Assembly (NCBI GenBank): GCA_946616535.1
Contig: CAMOJA010000005.1
Coordinates: 54,206-118,205, forward strand
Length of the DNA: 64,000 nucleotides
Origin: an uncultured Bacteroidales bacterium
Lineage (GTDB): Bacteria > Bacteroidota > Bacteroidia > Bacteroidales > Paludibacteraceae
Reading direction: 5' to 3'
The translations under genes and the position numbers were made by a program. The stretch's first letter is position 1. Every line of letters starts with the position of its first letter. Shown here piece by piece: positions 1 to 8,481 of this stretch. Below the pieces are notes generated by a model that was not told the DNA's origin, did no database searches, and saw nothing but the letters and a program-made list of their open reading frames with translations.

Positions 1-1275
1 GCTTCGCCGGGTATGGAGAATCGTCCCGGTGTGATCCTCCAGGGCCACATGGATATGGTGCCCCAGAAGAACTCGAATAAAGCGTTCGATTTCGAGAAAG
101 ATCCTATCCAGGCGTATATCGAGGATAATGGCGAATGGGTAACGGCCGATGGTACAACGCTGGGCGCAGACAACGGTATCGGTGTGGCTACCGCCATGGC
201 TATCCTGGCTGATAAGAATGCGGTTCATCCGCCGTTGGAGGCGTTCTTCACGGTCGATGAAGAAACCGGCATGTATGGAGCGAATGATCTCAAAGGCGGT
301 TGGCTCAAAGGTAAATACCTGCTGAATCTGGACTCGGAGACCGAAGGCGAACTCTATGTAGGTTGCGCCGGAGGTATCGACGGCGAGGCGACTTTTAAAT
401 ATCAGCCTGTAGAGACCGAAGAAGGCGATATCGCTCTGCGCGTTGAGATCAAGGGCTGCAAGGGCGGTCACTCGGGTTGCGATATTCACTTGCAGCGTGC
501 GAATGCGATTAAGTTGCTCTTCCGCTTCCTCAAGGATGCAGTAGCGAACTTCGAGGCGCGCCTGGCGTGCGTAGAGGGCGGTAACATGCGTAATGCAATT
601 CCGCGTGAAGCAGCAGCCGTCATCACTATTCCGGAGGAGAGTTATCAGGATCTGCAAGACCTGGTAGATCGCTATGAGGACTTGTTCTTGCGTGAGTACG
701 ATGGCGTAGAACCTGACTTGACTTTCAAGGCTACCGAGGTTGAATGTCCGAAGACCGAGATGCCGGAAGACGTGCAGGATTTCCTCATTCACGCCATCAC
801 TCTCTGTCCGCACGGTGTCTATCGTTTCATCCCGGAGATGCCGGATATCGTAGAGACGAGTAATAACCTCGCGATCATCGAGACCAAAGATAACCAAGTG
901 AATGTAGTCTGCCTCACCCGTTCGAATGTAGAGAGCCGCAAAGAGGAACTGGCTTCGGTCATCCAGTCGGCTTTCTCGCTGGCCGGAGCAGAAATAAAAT
1001 TCAGCGGTGCCTACCCGGGTTGGCAACCGAATTTCAAGAGCGGTTTGCTCAAGACGATGAAGGAGACTTACGTGAAGGAGTTCGGTAATGAACCGCGTAT
1101 CGTAACCATCCACGCCGGCTTGGAGTGCGGCATCATTGGCTCGAAATACGAGGGCATGGAGATGATTTCCTTCGGCCCGACCATCGAGCATCCGCATAGC
1201 CCCGATGAGCGTGTGAATATCGCTACGGTGCAGAAGTTCTACCGCTTCGTTCTCGCCGCTCTCAAGGCATTCTAA
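1..1275 (+). CDS. pepD: Xaa-His / cytosol nonspecific dipeptidase, 5'-truncated by window edge
   Basis: A metallodipeptidase of the M20 family (PepD type), which splits dipeptides in the cytoplasm. The reading frame is open from base 1 and the first visible ATG is internal, so roughly 60 N-terminal residues lie outside the window (family members are about 485 residues; 424 are seen). Visible motifs are GHMDMV, carrying zinc-ligand His and Asp, then DGTTLGADNGIG, the DEETG catalytic/ligand motif, NLDSE, and GGHSGCDIH in the dimerisation region. The C-terminal EHPHSPDERV contains the last zinc histidine. A strong terminator follows directly. It is convergent with the ctp operon. The family call is secure; exact substrate range is not visible. 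Confidence 0.93.
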   Translation, partial: ASPGMENRPGVILQGHMDMVPQKNSNKAFDFEKDPIQAYIEDNGEWVTADGTTLGADNGIGVATAMAILADKNAVHPPLEAFFTVDEETGMYGANDLKGGWLKGKYLLNLDSETEGELYVGCAGGIDGEATFKYQPVETEEGDIALRVEIKGCKGGHSGCDIHLQRANAIKLLFRFLKDAVANFEARLACVEGGNMRNAIPREAAAVITIPEESYQDLQDLVDRYEDLFLREYDGVEPDLTFKATEVECPKTEMPEDVQDFLIHAITLCPHGVYRFIPEMPDIVETSNNLAIIETKDNQVNVVCLTRSNVESRKEELASVIQSAFSLAGAEIKFSGAYPGWQPNFKSGLLKTMKETYVKEFGNEPRIVTIHAGLECGIIGSKYEGMEMISFGPTIEHPHSPDERVNIATVQKFYRFVLAALKAF

Positions 1276-1278
1276 ACA

Positions 1279-1311
1279 AAAATCAGGCAGCCCGATCGGC
1301 TGCCTGATTTT
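1279..1311. terminator. Bidirectional intrinsic terminator between pepD and ctp
   Basis: A perfect palindrome, AAAAATCAGGCAGCC with its reverse complement around a GATC centre, has an A-run upstream and a T-run downstream. It can therefore stop transcription arriving from pepD (+) and from the tig-ctp operon (-). Confidence 0.9.
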
Positions 1312-1328
1312 TGTGTTATGATCGTTCC

Positions 1329-1373
1329 CCTTTCACTTTTCACCTTTCACCTTTCACCTTTCACCTTTCACTT
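1329..1373. repeat. Heptanucleotide tract (TTTCACC)n
   Basis: About six copies of a 7-nt unit close to TTTCACC. The tract runs over the stop codon of ctp, so the last codons of that gene are written in repeat sequence. Confidence 0.9.
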
Positions 1374-2978
1374 CGAAAGAACCTCTACGGCTTTCTTCGT
1401 AATCTCGTCGTCGCGCTCGAAGAGCGGGAAGAAGCCTTCGTCGCCTAACATATCTCGTGCGATATAGGCGTTCAGCAGACGAATCATCAACGGTTTGGAC
1501 TTCGCAATCTCGGCTTCATTGGGTTCTACACCTTTGGCTTTGGCGAAGGCTACGAACTCGCGCAGGATATTCTGTTTCAGCAGATGCTGTTCCAGTGACT
1601 GCCAGTCCTTGAATTTACTTAACTCTTTGCGATGCTTGTCCGTATATTGGTACGCAAACTGATAGGTGTACGCGAGGTTCACGCATTTGTTATACCATGG
1701 CGTGTTAAGCGTTGTGTCGCGTCCTACGAAGATATCCGGCATGATGCCTCCTCCGCCATGTACGATGCGGCCGGCTTTGGTGCGATAGGTCGTGGTGTCT
1801 GCGAAATGAACAGAGTCCGCTGAGTAGAACTCACCGTGCTCCCATCGCTCGATCAGTTCCTTCTCGTAGTCGCTTTGGTCTCCGAGTGTATAAGGCTTCT
1901 GGATACAACGCCCCGAAGGTGTGTAATAACGGGCTACGGTCAGACGAATAGCACTGCCGTCATCGAACGGTAACTGCTGTTGCACAAGACCCTTTCCGAA
2001 CGAACGACGTCCGATGATTTGCGCCCGGTCATTATCTTGCATCGCACCGGCGAAGATCTCGCTGGCCGAAGCCGAGAAGTCGTCAATTAGCACGACAATA
2101 GGGGTGTCTTTGAATCGTCCGCTACCGTCCGCTTTTGCTTCGAAGCGAGGATAGGCTTTACCCTCTGAATAGACGATCATATCGCCGCGCCTGAGGAACT
2201 CATTCGCCATACGGATCGCTTGGTCCATATATCCGCCGGAGTTCTCGCGCAGGTCGATGATATAACTGGTAGCTCCCTGTGCGCGCAGTTCCGCCAGAGC
2301 CGTGATGAACTCGCGATAGGTGGTCTCGCCGAATTTGTTAGCCCGTACGAAACCGATCTTCTTCCCTTTGCTCTCGATGACGAACTTCGCATCAACACTG
2401 GTGACGGGGATATCACCGCGGGTGATGGTAAAATAGAGCATTTCCGGTGTCCCGGCACGCAGCACACCGATCTTTACCTGCGTTCCTTTCTCGCCGCGCA
2501 GGGTGCGCATCACCTTTTCGTTATTGATCTTCTTGCCGACAAACAGACTGTCGTCCACGGTGATCAGTTTATCCCCTGCCAGCACACCGACACCTTCACT
2601 CGGACCGCCGGCAATGACAGCTACGATACGTACGGTGTCTTGCTGGATCGTGAACTGCACACCGATGCCGGAGAACGAACCCGCTAACTCTGAGTTCACC
2701 ATCTCCAAATCTTCTTTGGGGATATACGCCGAATGCGGATCCAGTCTCTTCACCATCTCAGTCATCACCTCATCGGTGATGCTGTCGATGTTAAGCGAAT
2801 CCACGTACGCCGTCTCCATCAATTGCAGCAGACGGTCGATCTTCGTTTGCTCAAACTGCCAGGTCCCATTCTGATAAACGATGCGCTGCGCATTGGCTTT
2901 CTGGCTGAGCGAAACACCAATTACAATCCCTAAGGCAACTGCCAGTACCGTAAGGGTAGGTAAGATGTACTTTTTCAT
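1368..2978 (-). CDS. S41 C-terminal processing peptidase
   Basis: A periplasmic serine protease of the CtpA/Prc class that trims C-termini of exported proteins. Residues 5-25 form one hydrophobic signal/anchor segment. A PDZ domain covers about 97-185, where the carboxylate-binding GIGVQ is visible. The S41 domain follows, with the serine nucleophile in FSASASE (Ser306) and the general-base lysine in FGKGLVQ (Lys329). The 536-residue length is normal for Bacteroidota. It is last in the minus-strand run tig-mpl-dCMP deaminase-ctp and lies 5 bp after the deaminase. A 7-nt repeat tract begins at its stop codon. Confidence 0.93.
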   Translation of the reverse strand: MKKYILPTLTVLAVALGIVIGVSLSQKANAQRIVYQNGTWQFEQTKIDRLLQLMETAYVDSLNIDSITDEVMTEMVKRLDPHSAYIPKEDLEMVNSELAGSFSGIGVQFTIQQDTVRIVAVIAGGPSEGVGVLAGDKLITVDDSLFVGKKINNEKVMRTLRGEKGTQVKIGVLRAGTPEMLYFTITRGDIPVTSVDAKFVIESKGKKIGFVRANKFGETTYREFITALAELRAQGATSYIIDLRENSGGYMDQAIRMANEFLRRGDMIVYSEGKAYPRFEAKADGSGRFKDTPIVVLIDDFSASASEIFAGAMQDNDRAQIIGRRSFGKGLVQQQLPFDDGSAIRLTVARYYTPSGRCIQKPYTLGDQSDYEKELIERWEHGEFYSADSVHFADTTTYRTKAGRIVHGGGGIMPDIFVGRDTTLNTPWYNKCVNLAYTYQFAYQYTDKHRKELSKFKDWQSLEQHLLKQNILREFVAFAKAKGVEPNEAEIAKSKPLMIRLLNAYIARDMLGDEGFFPLFERDDEITKKAVEVLSK

Positions 2979-2979
2979 A

Positions 2980-2996
2980 CTGATTACTGTTTACTG
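2980..2996. repeat. Short heptamer tract (CTGATTA-type) in the end of the deaminase gene
   Basis: About two and a half 7-nt units (CTGATTA, CTGTTTA, CTGTCG). They encode the last residues (DDSKQ) and stop of the deaminase gene. Confidence 0.6.
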
Positions 2997-3409
2997 TCGT
3001 CCAGAAACTCCACCTCAATACCTGCGCGTTTGAGCAATTCTACGCCGTCCATCAGGCGATATTCTTCGCCATAAACAACGCGTTTGATACCCGACTGGAT
3101 GATTAACTTGGAGCACTCGAGGCATGGAGATGCGGTTACGTAGAGCGTAGCGCCGTCGGAACTGTTGTTGGAGCGTGCTACTTTGGTAAGTGCGTTTGCT
3201 TCGGCATGAAGCACGTAGGGTTTGGAGACGTTGTTCTCGTCCTCGCAGATATTCTCAAACCCAGACGGGGTTCCGTTGTATCCGTCGGAAATGATCATTT
3301 GGTTTTTTACCAGCAGCGCACCTACTTTGCGGCGTACGCAGTAACTGTTTTCCGACCAAGTGCGCGCCATGCGCATATATAGGTAATCGCGTTTCTGTTG
3401 CTTATTCAT
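2984..3409 (-). CDS. dCMP deaminase (ComEB-like cytidine/deoxycytidylate deaminase)
   Basis: A zinc-dependent deaminase that converts dCMP to dUMP to feed thymidylate synthesis. The zinc site is visible as HAEANAL (His ligand and catalytic Glu) and PCLECSKLI (two Cys ligands). I start it at the ATG giving MNKQQKRDYLYM (141 residues). The upstream in-frame extension needs a TTG and only translates a 7-nt intergenic repeat, so it is not convincing. It lies between mpl and ctp on the minus strand. The family is well known; alternative nucleotide substrates cannot be excluded. Confidence 0.9.
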   Translation of the reverse strand: MNKQQKRDYLYMRMARTWSENSYCVRRKVGALLVKNQMIISDGYNGTPSGFENICEDENNVSKPYVLHAEANALTKVARSNNSSDGATLYVTASPCLECSKLIIQSGIKRVVYGEEYRLMDGVELLKRAGIEVEFLDDSKQ

Positions 3410-3415
3410 TTCTTT

Positions 3416-3441
3416 CAACTTTCCACTTTCAACTTTCAACT
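3416..3441. repeat. Heptanucleotide tract (AACTTTC)n
   Basis: Three to four units of AACTTTC/CACTTTC fill the gap between the dCMP deaminase start and the mpl stop. They create a spurious N-terminal extension of the deaminase reading frame. Confidence 0.85.
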
Positions 3442-4758
3442 AATGAGTTCGTGCGCGAACTCATTCACGTTAATCCCGTCGAAGGTACCCGAGGACATCA
3501 TTAGCAGTGCCGTGTTCTTGTACTCGAGACTGCGCAATCGCTCTTGCAGCGCTTCACTTTCCGTAAACACTTCTACATCTTTCGTGCCAAACGCCTCGCG
3601 TACTTCTTCTGCTGTAATCGGCGTGAGTCGTTTATGCTCGATCACCTTCGGGTTGAAATAGACGTACGCCACATCCGCCTCGGCCATGCAGCCTTTGTAT
3701 TGCGGCAGGAAATCCGCCATGAGCGAGGAGAAGGTGTGCAACTCCATGCAGGCGATCAGTTTTTTCTCCGGATAGCGCTCGCGCACGGCATTGATGGTCG
3801 CCTTCAGTTTGGACGGGCTGTGTGCAAAGTCTTTGTATGCCACGCTGTCGGCTGTCTCGCAGATCTTCTCCAGACGGTTAGAAGCACCGGTGAAAGTACT
3901 GATCTCGCGATAGAAATCATCCGGCGCCACACCGATACAATGGCAGGCTAACATCGCGGCCTGCAGGTTCTGCATATTATGCCGCCCGAATACCTGCATT
4001 TCCACCTTGCCTTCGTACGCATCGTACGGAATACAGGTGATATCTTTGCGAGCTCCTTCGGCAATGGCGCGCAGGTTCTCATCGCCCTTATACCAGATAA
4101 ACGAGCCGTCAGGTTCTACACCTTCTATAAACTTTCTAAACGTTTCGACATACTTGTCGAAAGTGGGGAATACATTGATGTGATCCCACGCAATACCGGT
4201 CAGAATAGCTACATGCGGGTGGTACCAAAGGAATTTGGAACGCAGGTCCAGCGGCGAGGTCAGATACTCATCGCCCTCAAAAACAGCGTACTTGGCAGTA
4301 TCGCTGAGGCGTACCATTCGTTCGAATCCCTCTATCTGCGCACCTACCATATAATCGGCTTCAATACCGAGACGCTGCAGCACATAGAGAATCATCGACG
4401 TGGTCGTTGTCTTTCCGTGACTACCACCTACGACGATGCGAATCTTATCCTTCGTCTGCTCGTACAGGTACTCGGGGAAGGAGTATATCTTAATCCCCAG
4501 TTCCCGTGCACGCACCAACTCCGGATTGTCTTCGCGGGCATGCATACCGAGGATGATCGCATCGATATCTTTGGTGATGCGCTCGGGGTGCCAACCCATC
4601 TCGTCGGGCAGCAGACCTGCTTCACGCAGATGAGTGAGGGCGGGATCGAAGATCTCGTCGTCCGAACCCGTCACCTGGTATCCGGCCTTAGAAGCCACGG
4701 CGAGTGCTAAGTTATGCATCGCCGCGCCGCCTATAGCTATAAAGTGGATTCTGATCAT
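3436..4758 (-). CDS. mpl: UDP-N-acetylmuramate:L-Ala-gamma-D-Glu-meso-DAP ligase
   Basis: A murein-recycling ligase of the Mur family. It joins the salvaged tripeptide L-Ala-gamma-D-Glu-mDAP to UDP-MurNAc with ATP. A Rossmann N-terminus (HFIAIGGAAMHNLA) is followed by the ATP loop GGSHGKTTTT at residues 111-120. The central domain has EGDEYLTSPLD, and the Mur C-terminal domain ends the protein. Its 440 residues fit Mpl better than MurC. Its ATG overlaps the tig stop by 4 bp (ATGA), so the two genes are probably translationally coupled. Confidence 0.93.
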   Translation of the reverse strand: MIRIHFIAIGGAAMHNLALAVASKAGYQVTGSDDEIFDPALTHLREAGLLPDEMGWHPERITKDIDAIILGMHAREDNPELVRARELGIKIYSFPEYLYEQTKDKIRIVVGGSHGKTTTTSMILYVLQRLGIEADYMVGAQIEGFERMVRLSDTAKYAVFEGDEYLTSPLDLRSKFLWYHPHVAILTGIAWDHINVFPTFDKYVETFRKFIEGVEPDGSFIWYKGDENLRAIAEGARKDITCIPYDAYEGKVEMQVFGRHNMQNLQAAMLACHCIGVAPDDFYREISTFTGASNRLEKICETADSVAYKDFAHSPSKLKATINAVRERYPEKKLIACMELHTFSSLMADFLPQYKGCMAEADVAYVYFNPKVIEHKRLTPITAEEVREAFGTKDVEVFTESEALQERLRSLEYKNTALLMMSSGTFDGINVNEFAHELIS

Positions 4759-5840
4759 TTAAACAGTTTGTCGAAATCTTCCTGACTAATGGTCTTAGCC
4801 TCAACTTTTACAACGCCCTTCAGTGCCTCAAAGAGTTTGTCCTCTACGACGCGCTCAACGATGCCGCGCAACTGATTCTCGTTCTTCAGCATCTCCTGAG
4901 CGTAGCTCGTCAAGTGCTCGTCCTCAACGTTCATCAGGCCGTATTGCATGAATTGCATCTTTGCGATACGTTTTGCGAAAGCTTCCACTTCCTCTTTCTG
5001 CACGTCGATCTTGTATTCCTTCATCAACTGGTCTTTGGCGAGTTGCCATTTCAGTTCGTCCAGCATCTTCGGGAAATCCTTATCGAGTTCCTCTTGCGTC
5101 ATCTTCTCGTTGGTAGCCAGTACCCAGCGTTTCAGGAAGTCCTCCGGGAAAGCGACCTTCTCCATCTTCTTCATGATAGCCTCTTTGGCATCAATGCCGA
5201 AGCGATATTTGCTCTCCTCAGCCAGGCTGCGAACGATATCCTCTTTGATGCGCTCGCGGAAGGCCTTCTCGTCCTTCGGAGCCTCGGCGCCATAAACCTT
5301 AGCGAACAACTCCGCATCTACGGCACAGGGTTTCACCTCTGCTTTCGTGCCCTTCTCTTTGTCTTCCGGGATATACTCGCCGAAGCGGTTGGTGTATGCC
5401 TCCACTTGCTTGTTGATCATCTCCTCGGTCGGCTCAATCGTGTACTCCGGCAGTTTGTTCTTGCCGTTCAGTTTGGCGTCGAACTCAGGAGCTACAGCGA
5501 TGTCGAAAGCGAAGGTGAAGGTGTCCTCGTGATCGAGGTCGATGTTCTTCGTCAACTCGTTATTCGGCAGCGGCTCACCTAATACTTGCAGTTTGTTCTC
5601 CTCGATGTACTTCTGCAGGTTCTCGCCTACGAGTTTGTTCAGCACGTCAGCCAGGATACCCTTGCCGTACATTTTCTTAACCAAACCGGCAGGTACCATA
5701 CCCGGACGGAAACCCGGCATCTGTGCTTTGTGACGCACTTCTTTCAGTTGCTTTGCAACTTCCTCCTGATAATCAGCCGGCTCCAAGGTCAGAGTCACTA
5801 CGGTCATCAGGTCTTTCAATTCACTTTGTTCAATTTTCAT
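4755..5840 (-). CDS. tig: Trigger factor lacking the FKBP/PPIase domain
   Basis: A ribosome-associated folding chaperone. The N-terminal ribosome-binding domain (about residues 1-115) is present and contains the signature GFRPGMVP. The chain then passes from the beginning of the linker (VEAYTNRFGEYIPEDKEK, about 155) almost directly into the helical substrate-binding C-domain (LFAKVYGAEAPKDEKAFRER onwards). The roughly 85-residue peptidyl-prolyl isomerase domain is missing. This accounts for 361 residues against the usual 430-450. The frame is intact, so this looks like a functional domain loss and not decay. It heads the tig-mpl-deaminase-ctp run. Confidence 0.9.
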   Translation of the reverse strand: MKIEQSELKDLMTVVTLTLEPADYQEEVAKQLKEVRHKAQMPGFRPGMVPAGLVKKMYGKGILADVLNKLVGENLQKYIEENKLQVLGEPLPNNELTKNIDLDHEDTFTFAFDIAVAPEFDAKLNGKNKLPEYTIEPTEEMINKQVEAYTNRFGEYIPEDKEKGTKAEVKPCAVDAELFAKVYGAEAPKDEKAFRERIKEDIVRSLAEESKYRFGIDAKEAIMKKMEKVAFPEDFLKRWVLATNEKMTQEELDKDFPKMLDELKWQLAKDQLMKEYKIDVQKEEVEAFAKRIAKMQFMQYGLMNVEDEHLTSYAQEMLKNENQLRGIVERVVEDKLFEALKGVVKVEAKTISQEDFDKLFK

Positions 5841-5871
5841 GTTTTTTATTGTTGTTTTTATTGATTTTTCG

Positions 5872-5894
5872 GGATTACGTAATTACGGGATTAC
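5872..5894. repeat. Short tandem tract (GATTACG/TAATTACG)
   Basis: Three degenerate 7-8 nt units between typA and tig. The same unit type recurs at 53.9 and 54.8 kb. Confidence 0.7.
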
Positions 5895-5899
5895 GATGG

Positions 5900-7714
5900 T
5901 TAGACGCGTCCGGCGCGTTTGCGCTCGAGTTCATCCAGAATGATCTTGCGGATTCGCATCGCGTGCGGCGTAACTTCTACGTACTCATCCTCTTTGATAT
6001 ACTCCAGCGCTTCCTCCAAACTCATGCGGATAGGTGGCGGTAATACAGCCTTGTCGTCCGCGCTCTTCGAACGCATGTTGGTCAACTTCTTGCTCTTGGT
6101 CACGTTGATCACGATATCGCCTTCCTTTGCGTTCTCGCCCACTACCTGTCCGGCATATACCTCTTCTTGCGGGTCGATGAAGAACTTACCGCGGTCCTGC
6201 AGCTTGTCCAGTGCATAAGCATAGGCTGTTCCGGCTTCCATCGCGATGAGCGAACCGTTCGTACGCTTCACGATCTCGCCTTTCCACGGCTGGTACTCGA
6301 GGAATCGGTGCGCCATGATAGCCTCACCGGCCGATACGTTCATCACGTAAGTACGCATACCCATGATGCCGCGGCTCGGGATGATGAACTCCAGGTGTAC
6401 GCGGTCGTTGACCATCTCCATCTTCGTCATCTCACCTTTGTGGGTGCTGACGAACTCGATGATCTTACCGCTGCATTCTTCCGGCGTGTTGACTGTCAGA
6501 CTCTCTACCGGCTCGCATTTGACGCCGTTGATCTCTTTGATGATCACCTGCGGCTGACCTACCTGCAGTTCGTATCCTTCGCGACGCATGGTCTCGATGA
6601 GAACCGACAAGTGCAGCACGCCTCGACCATACACGCGCCATGACGATTCTTCTGCACCCTTCTCTACGCGCAACGCCAGGTTCTTCTCCAGCTCTTTGTT
6701 GAGACGGTCCTGGATGTGACGGCTGGTCACAAACTTACCGTCTTGACCGAAGAACGGACTGTCGTTGATGCAGAAAGTCATACTCATCGTCGGCTCGTCG
6801 ATAGCAATCGGCTTCAGCGGTTCCGGGTTCTCGGCATCGCAAATTGTGTCGCCGATCTCAAATCCGTCAATACCGATGAGCGCACAGATATCGCCGTTCT
6901 TCACAAGGTCGGTCTTCACGTGACCCATACCGGAGAATGTATGCAGCTCTTTGATTTTGGTCTTCACCATTGAGCCGTCTTTCTTGGCGAGCGTTACGGT
7001 CTGGCCGTCTTTCAACTCACCGCGATGCAGACGACCGATCGCGATACGGCCTACATAACTGTTGTAGTCCAGACTTGTAATCAACATCTGCGGCGTACCC
7101 GGATTCTCCTCCGGCGCCGGGATGTACTCGATGATCGCGTCCATCAGGTCGGTGAGATCCGTCTTCGGCTTACGCCAGTCGGTACTCATCCAGCCTTGTT
7201 TGGCACTACCGTACAGCGTCTGGAAATCCAACTGGTCATCCGTCGCATTGAGGTTACACATCAGGTCGAATACCTCTTCCTGCACCTCGTCCGGGCGGCA
7301 GTTCAGTTTATCCACTTTGTTGATTACTACGATAGGCTTCAGACCGATCTCCAAGGCTTTCTGCAGCACAAATCGTGTCTGCGGCATCGCGCCTTCGAAG
7401 GCATCTACCAGCAGCAGCACGCCGTCCGCCATGTTCAGCACGCGCTCCACTTCGCCGCCGAAGTCCGCGTGCCCCGGAGTGTCAATGATGTTAATCTTCG
7501 TACCTTTGTATTCGATCGCCACGTTCTTGGCGAGAATCGTAATACCGCGTTCGCGCTCCAGGTCGTTGTTATCCAGAATCAACTCTTTCGGCTGATCACT
7601 GAATGCTGATTGCTGACGGCTGATAACATTTGCCGTGTACAGCATCTTATCGACCAGTGTTGTTTTACCGTGGTCGACGTGCGCAATAATGGCTATATTT
7701 CTAATATTTTGCAT
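5900..7714 (-). CDS. typA: Translational GTPase TypA/BipA
   Basis: A ribosome-associated GTPase of the elongation-factor family, involved in 50S assembly and stress adaptation. I start at the ATG giving [20 protein letters not shown] (604 residues); the longer frame adds an unrelated 13-residue leader. G1 is [14 protein letters not shown] (9-22), G3 is [11 protein letters not shown] and G4 is NKVDKL. EF-G-like domains III-V and the BipA C-terminal domain are present. Just before the switch I block [15 protein letters not shown] lies an unusual stretch [12 protein letters not shown]. It is encoded by five 7-nt repeat units and is about five residues longer than I would expect there. Confidence 0.95.
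   Translation of the reverse strand: MQNIRNIAIIAHVDHGKTTLVDKMLYTANVISRQQSAFSDQPKELILDNNDLERERGITILAKNVAIEYKGTKINIIDTPGHADFGGEVERVLNMADGVLLLVDAFEGAMPQTRFVLQKALEIGLKPIVVINKVDKLNCRPDEVQEEVFDLMCNLNATDDQLDFQTLYGSAKQGWMSTDWRKPKTDLTDLMDAIIEYIPAPEENPGTPQMLITSLDYNSYVGRIAIGRLHRGELKDGQTVTLAKKDGSMVKTKIKELHTFSGMGHVKTDLVKNGDICALIGIDGFEIGDTICDAENPEPLKPIAIDEPTMSMTFCINDSPFFGQDGKFVTSRHIQDRLNKELEKNLALRVEKGAEESSWRVYGRGVLHLSVLIETMRREGYELQVGQPQVIIKEINGVKCEPVESLTVNTPEECSGKIIEFVSTHKGEMTKMEMVNDRVHLEFIIPSRGIMGMRTYVMNVSAGEAIMAHRFLEYQPWKGEIVKRTNGSLIAMEAGTAYAYALDKLQDRGKFFIDPQEEVYAGQVVGENAKEGDIVINVTKSKKLTNMRSKSADDKAVLPPPIRMSLEEALEYIKEDEYVEVTPHAMRIRKIILDELERKRAGRV
7592..7626. repeat. In-frame heptamer tract inside typA
   Basis: Five units of the CTGAnnn family (CTGATCA, CTGAATG, CTGATTG, CTGACGG, CTGATAA) lie in the switch I region of typA. 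On the coding strand they read without stops; read in the other direction this unit gives TGA stops. Confidence 0.85.
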
Positions 7715-7770
7715 AGGCTTGTATATATATGTCATGTACGCATATGCGCACATTCATGCAATTTAGCCGA

Positions 7771-7802
7771 CAAAAGTACTGCTTTTTTTCGATATACGCA
7801 AA
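7771..7802 (-). promoter_or_regulatory. Promoter for typA
   Basis: On the minus strand TTTG, then 20 nt, then TACTTTTG, matching the Bacteroidota -33/-7 consensus. The predicted start lies about 50 nt upstream of the typA ATG. Confidence 0.8.
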
Positions 7803-7977
7803 TTTTTGCCCCTAAAATCACAAAATTTCTTATTTTGAACCGTTTTTGGGATTAAGAGAACGCCTGTTAAGAAAAACCGAATATTTTGACATTTTATTAT
7901 AAAATCCGTAAAAAAAATAATATTTTGTCAACTGAAATCAACAATTTGTAGAATTTTAGCACTTTTTTGCGCAAATA

Positions 7978-8009
7978 TTTGGCAGATTCCTCAAAAGGCA
8001 GTAATTTTG
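7978..8009 (+). promoter_or_regulatory. Promoter for the small secreted protein at 8122
   Basis: TTTG, then 20 nt, then TAATTTTG. It diverges from the typA promoter; the AT-rich stretch 7803-7977 between them shows nothing else I can name. Confidence 0.8.
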
Positions 8010-8011
8010 CA

Positions 8012-8089
8012 CCGTTTTTCGATGACGCCTGCTCTCAAGGTACGCGAAAACACGCGGGATGCCCACGCATTGGCGCGAACGAAAAACGG
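8012..8089 (+). promoter_or_regulatory. Structured 5' leader closed by a 10-bp inverted repeat
   Basis: CCGTTTTTCG at 8012-8021 is perfectly complementary to CGAAAAACGG at 8080-8089. The 5' untranslated region would fold into one arm beginning at about the transcription start. No match to a known riboswitch was recognised. Confidence 0.5.
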
Positions 8090-8121
8090 TATTAGTCTTA
8101 ATTATGGAAAGGAAACTAACT

Positions 8122-8415
8122 ATGAAAAAGTATTTGTATGAGGTTAGTTATCTAATGACTTTTTGCTGCCTGATGGCAGGGTACACATTTGCAAACGCTG
8201 CAAAGAACAATGGAGATTTAACAGTACGCTTCCACGAAAATACACTGGTGGTAACGTCCACAGAGATGGAGGAGGCAAAGATCTATTCCAAACAGGGCAG
8301 ATTGCTCCAGGAAGAACAAGGTAACTTCGCTGAATTTGAACTCGAGCCTGGCACATACAGGCTTTATGCAAAAGTTAACGGAGAAACGCTGACTCGCAGA
8401 ATTGAGTTGCGTTAA
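8122..8415 (+). CDS. Small secreted protein with a sorting-domain-like fold
   Basis: A 97-residue protein beginning MKKYLYEVSYLM with a hydrophobic signal sequence ending near residue 27. The mature part is a short beta-rich domain. Its IYSKQGRLLQEEQG followed by LEPGTYRLYAKVNGE has the cadence of the C-terminal sorting/beta-sandwich domains of Bacteroidota secreted proteins (XxYdxxGrlv ... l..G.Y...v.g). I do not assign a function. The ATG at 8122 is preferred because AGGAAA lies just upstream of it; an in-frame ATG at 8104 would add six residues. It has its own promoter, leader and terminator, so it is monocistronic. Confidence 0.7.
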   Translation: MKKYLYEVSYLMTFCCLMAGYTFANAAKNNGDLTVRFHENTLVVTSTEMEEAKIYSKQGRLLQEEQGNFAEFELEPGTYRLYAKVNGETLTRRIELR

Positions 8416-8451
8416 GAAGGTTTTTTTATTTAGGGTACAGAAAAATCTTGG

Positions 8452-8481
8452 AGAAGGGCACATTAGTGCTCTTCTTTTTTT
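8452..8481 (+). terminator. Terminator after the small secreted protein
   Basis: AGAAGGGCAC and GTGCTCTTCT pair with one G-U around ATTA and are followed by a T-run that enters the 3' end of the convergent lptF/G gene. Confidence 0.85.

Noticed and set aside
2220..2687. Long open frames opposite ctp, typA, glgP, the giant genes and others
   Set aside because: They are antisense shadows caused by codon bias; they lack promoters, ribosome sites and recognisable motifs.
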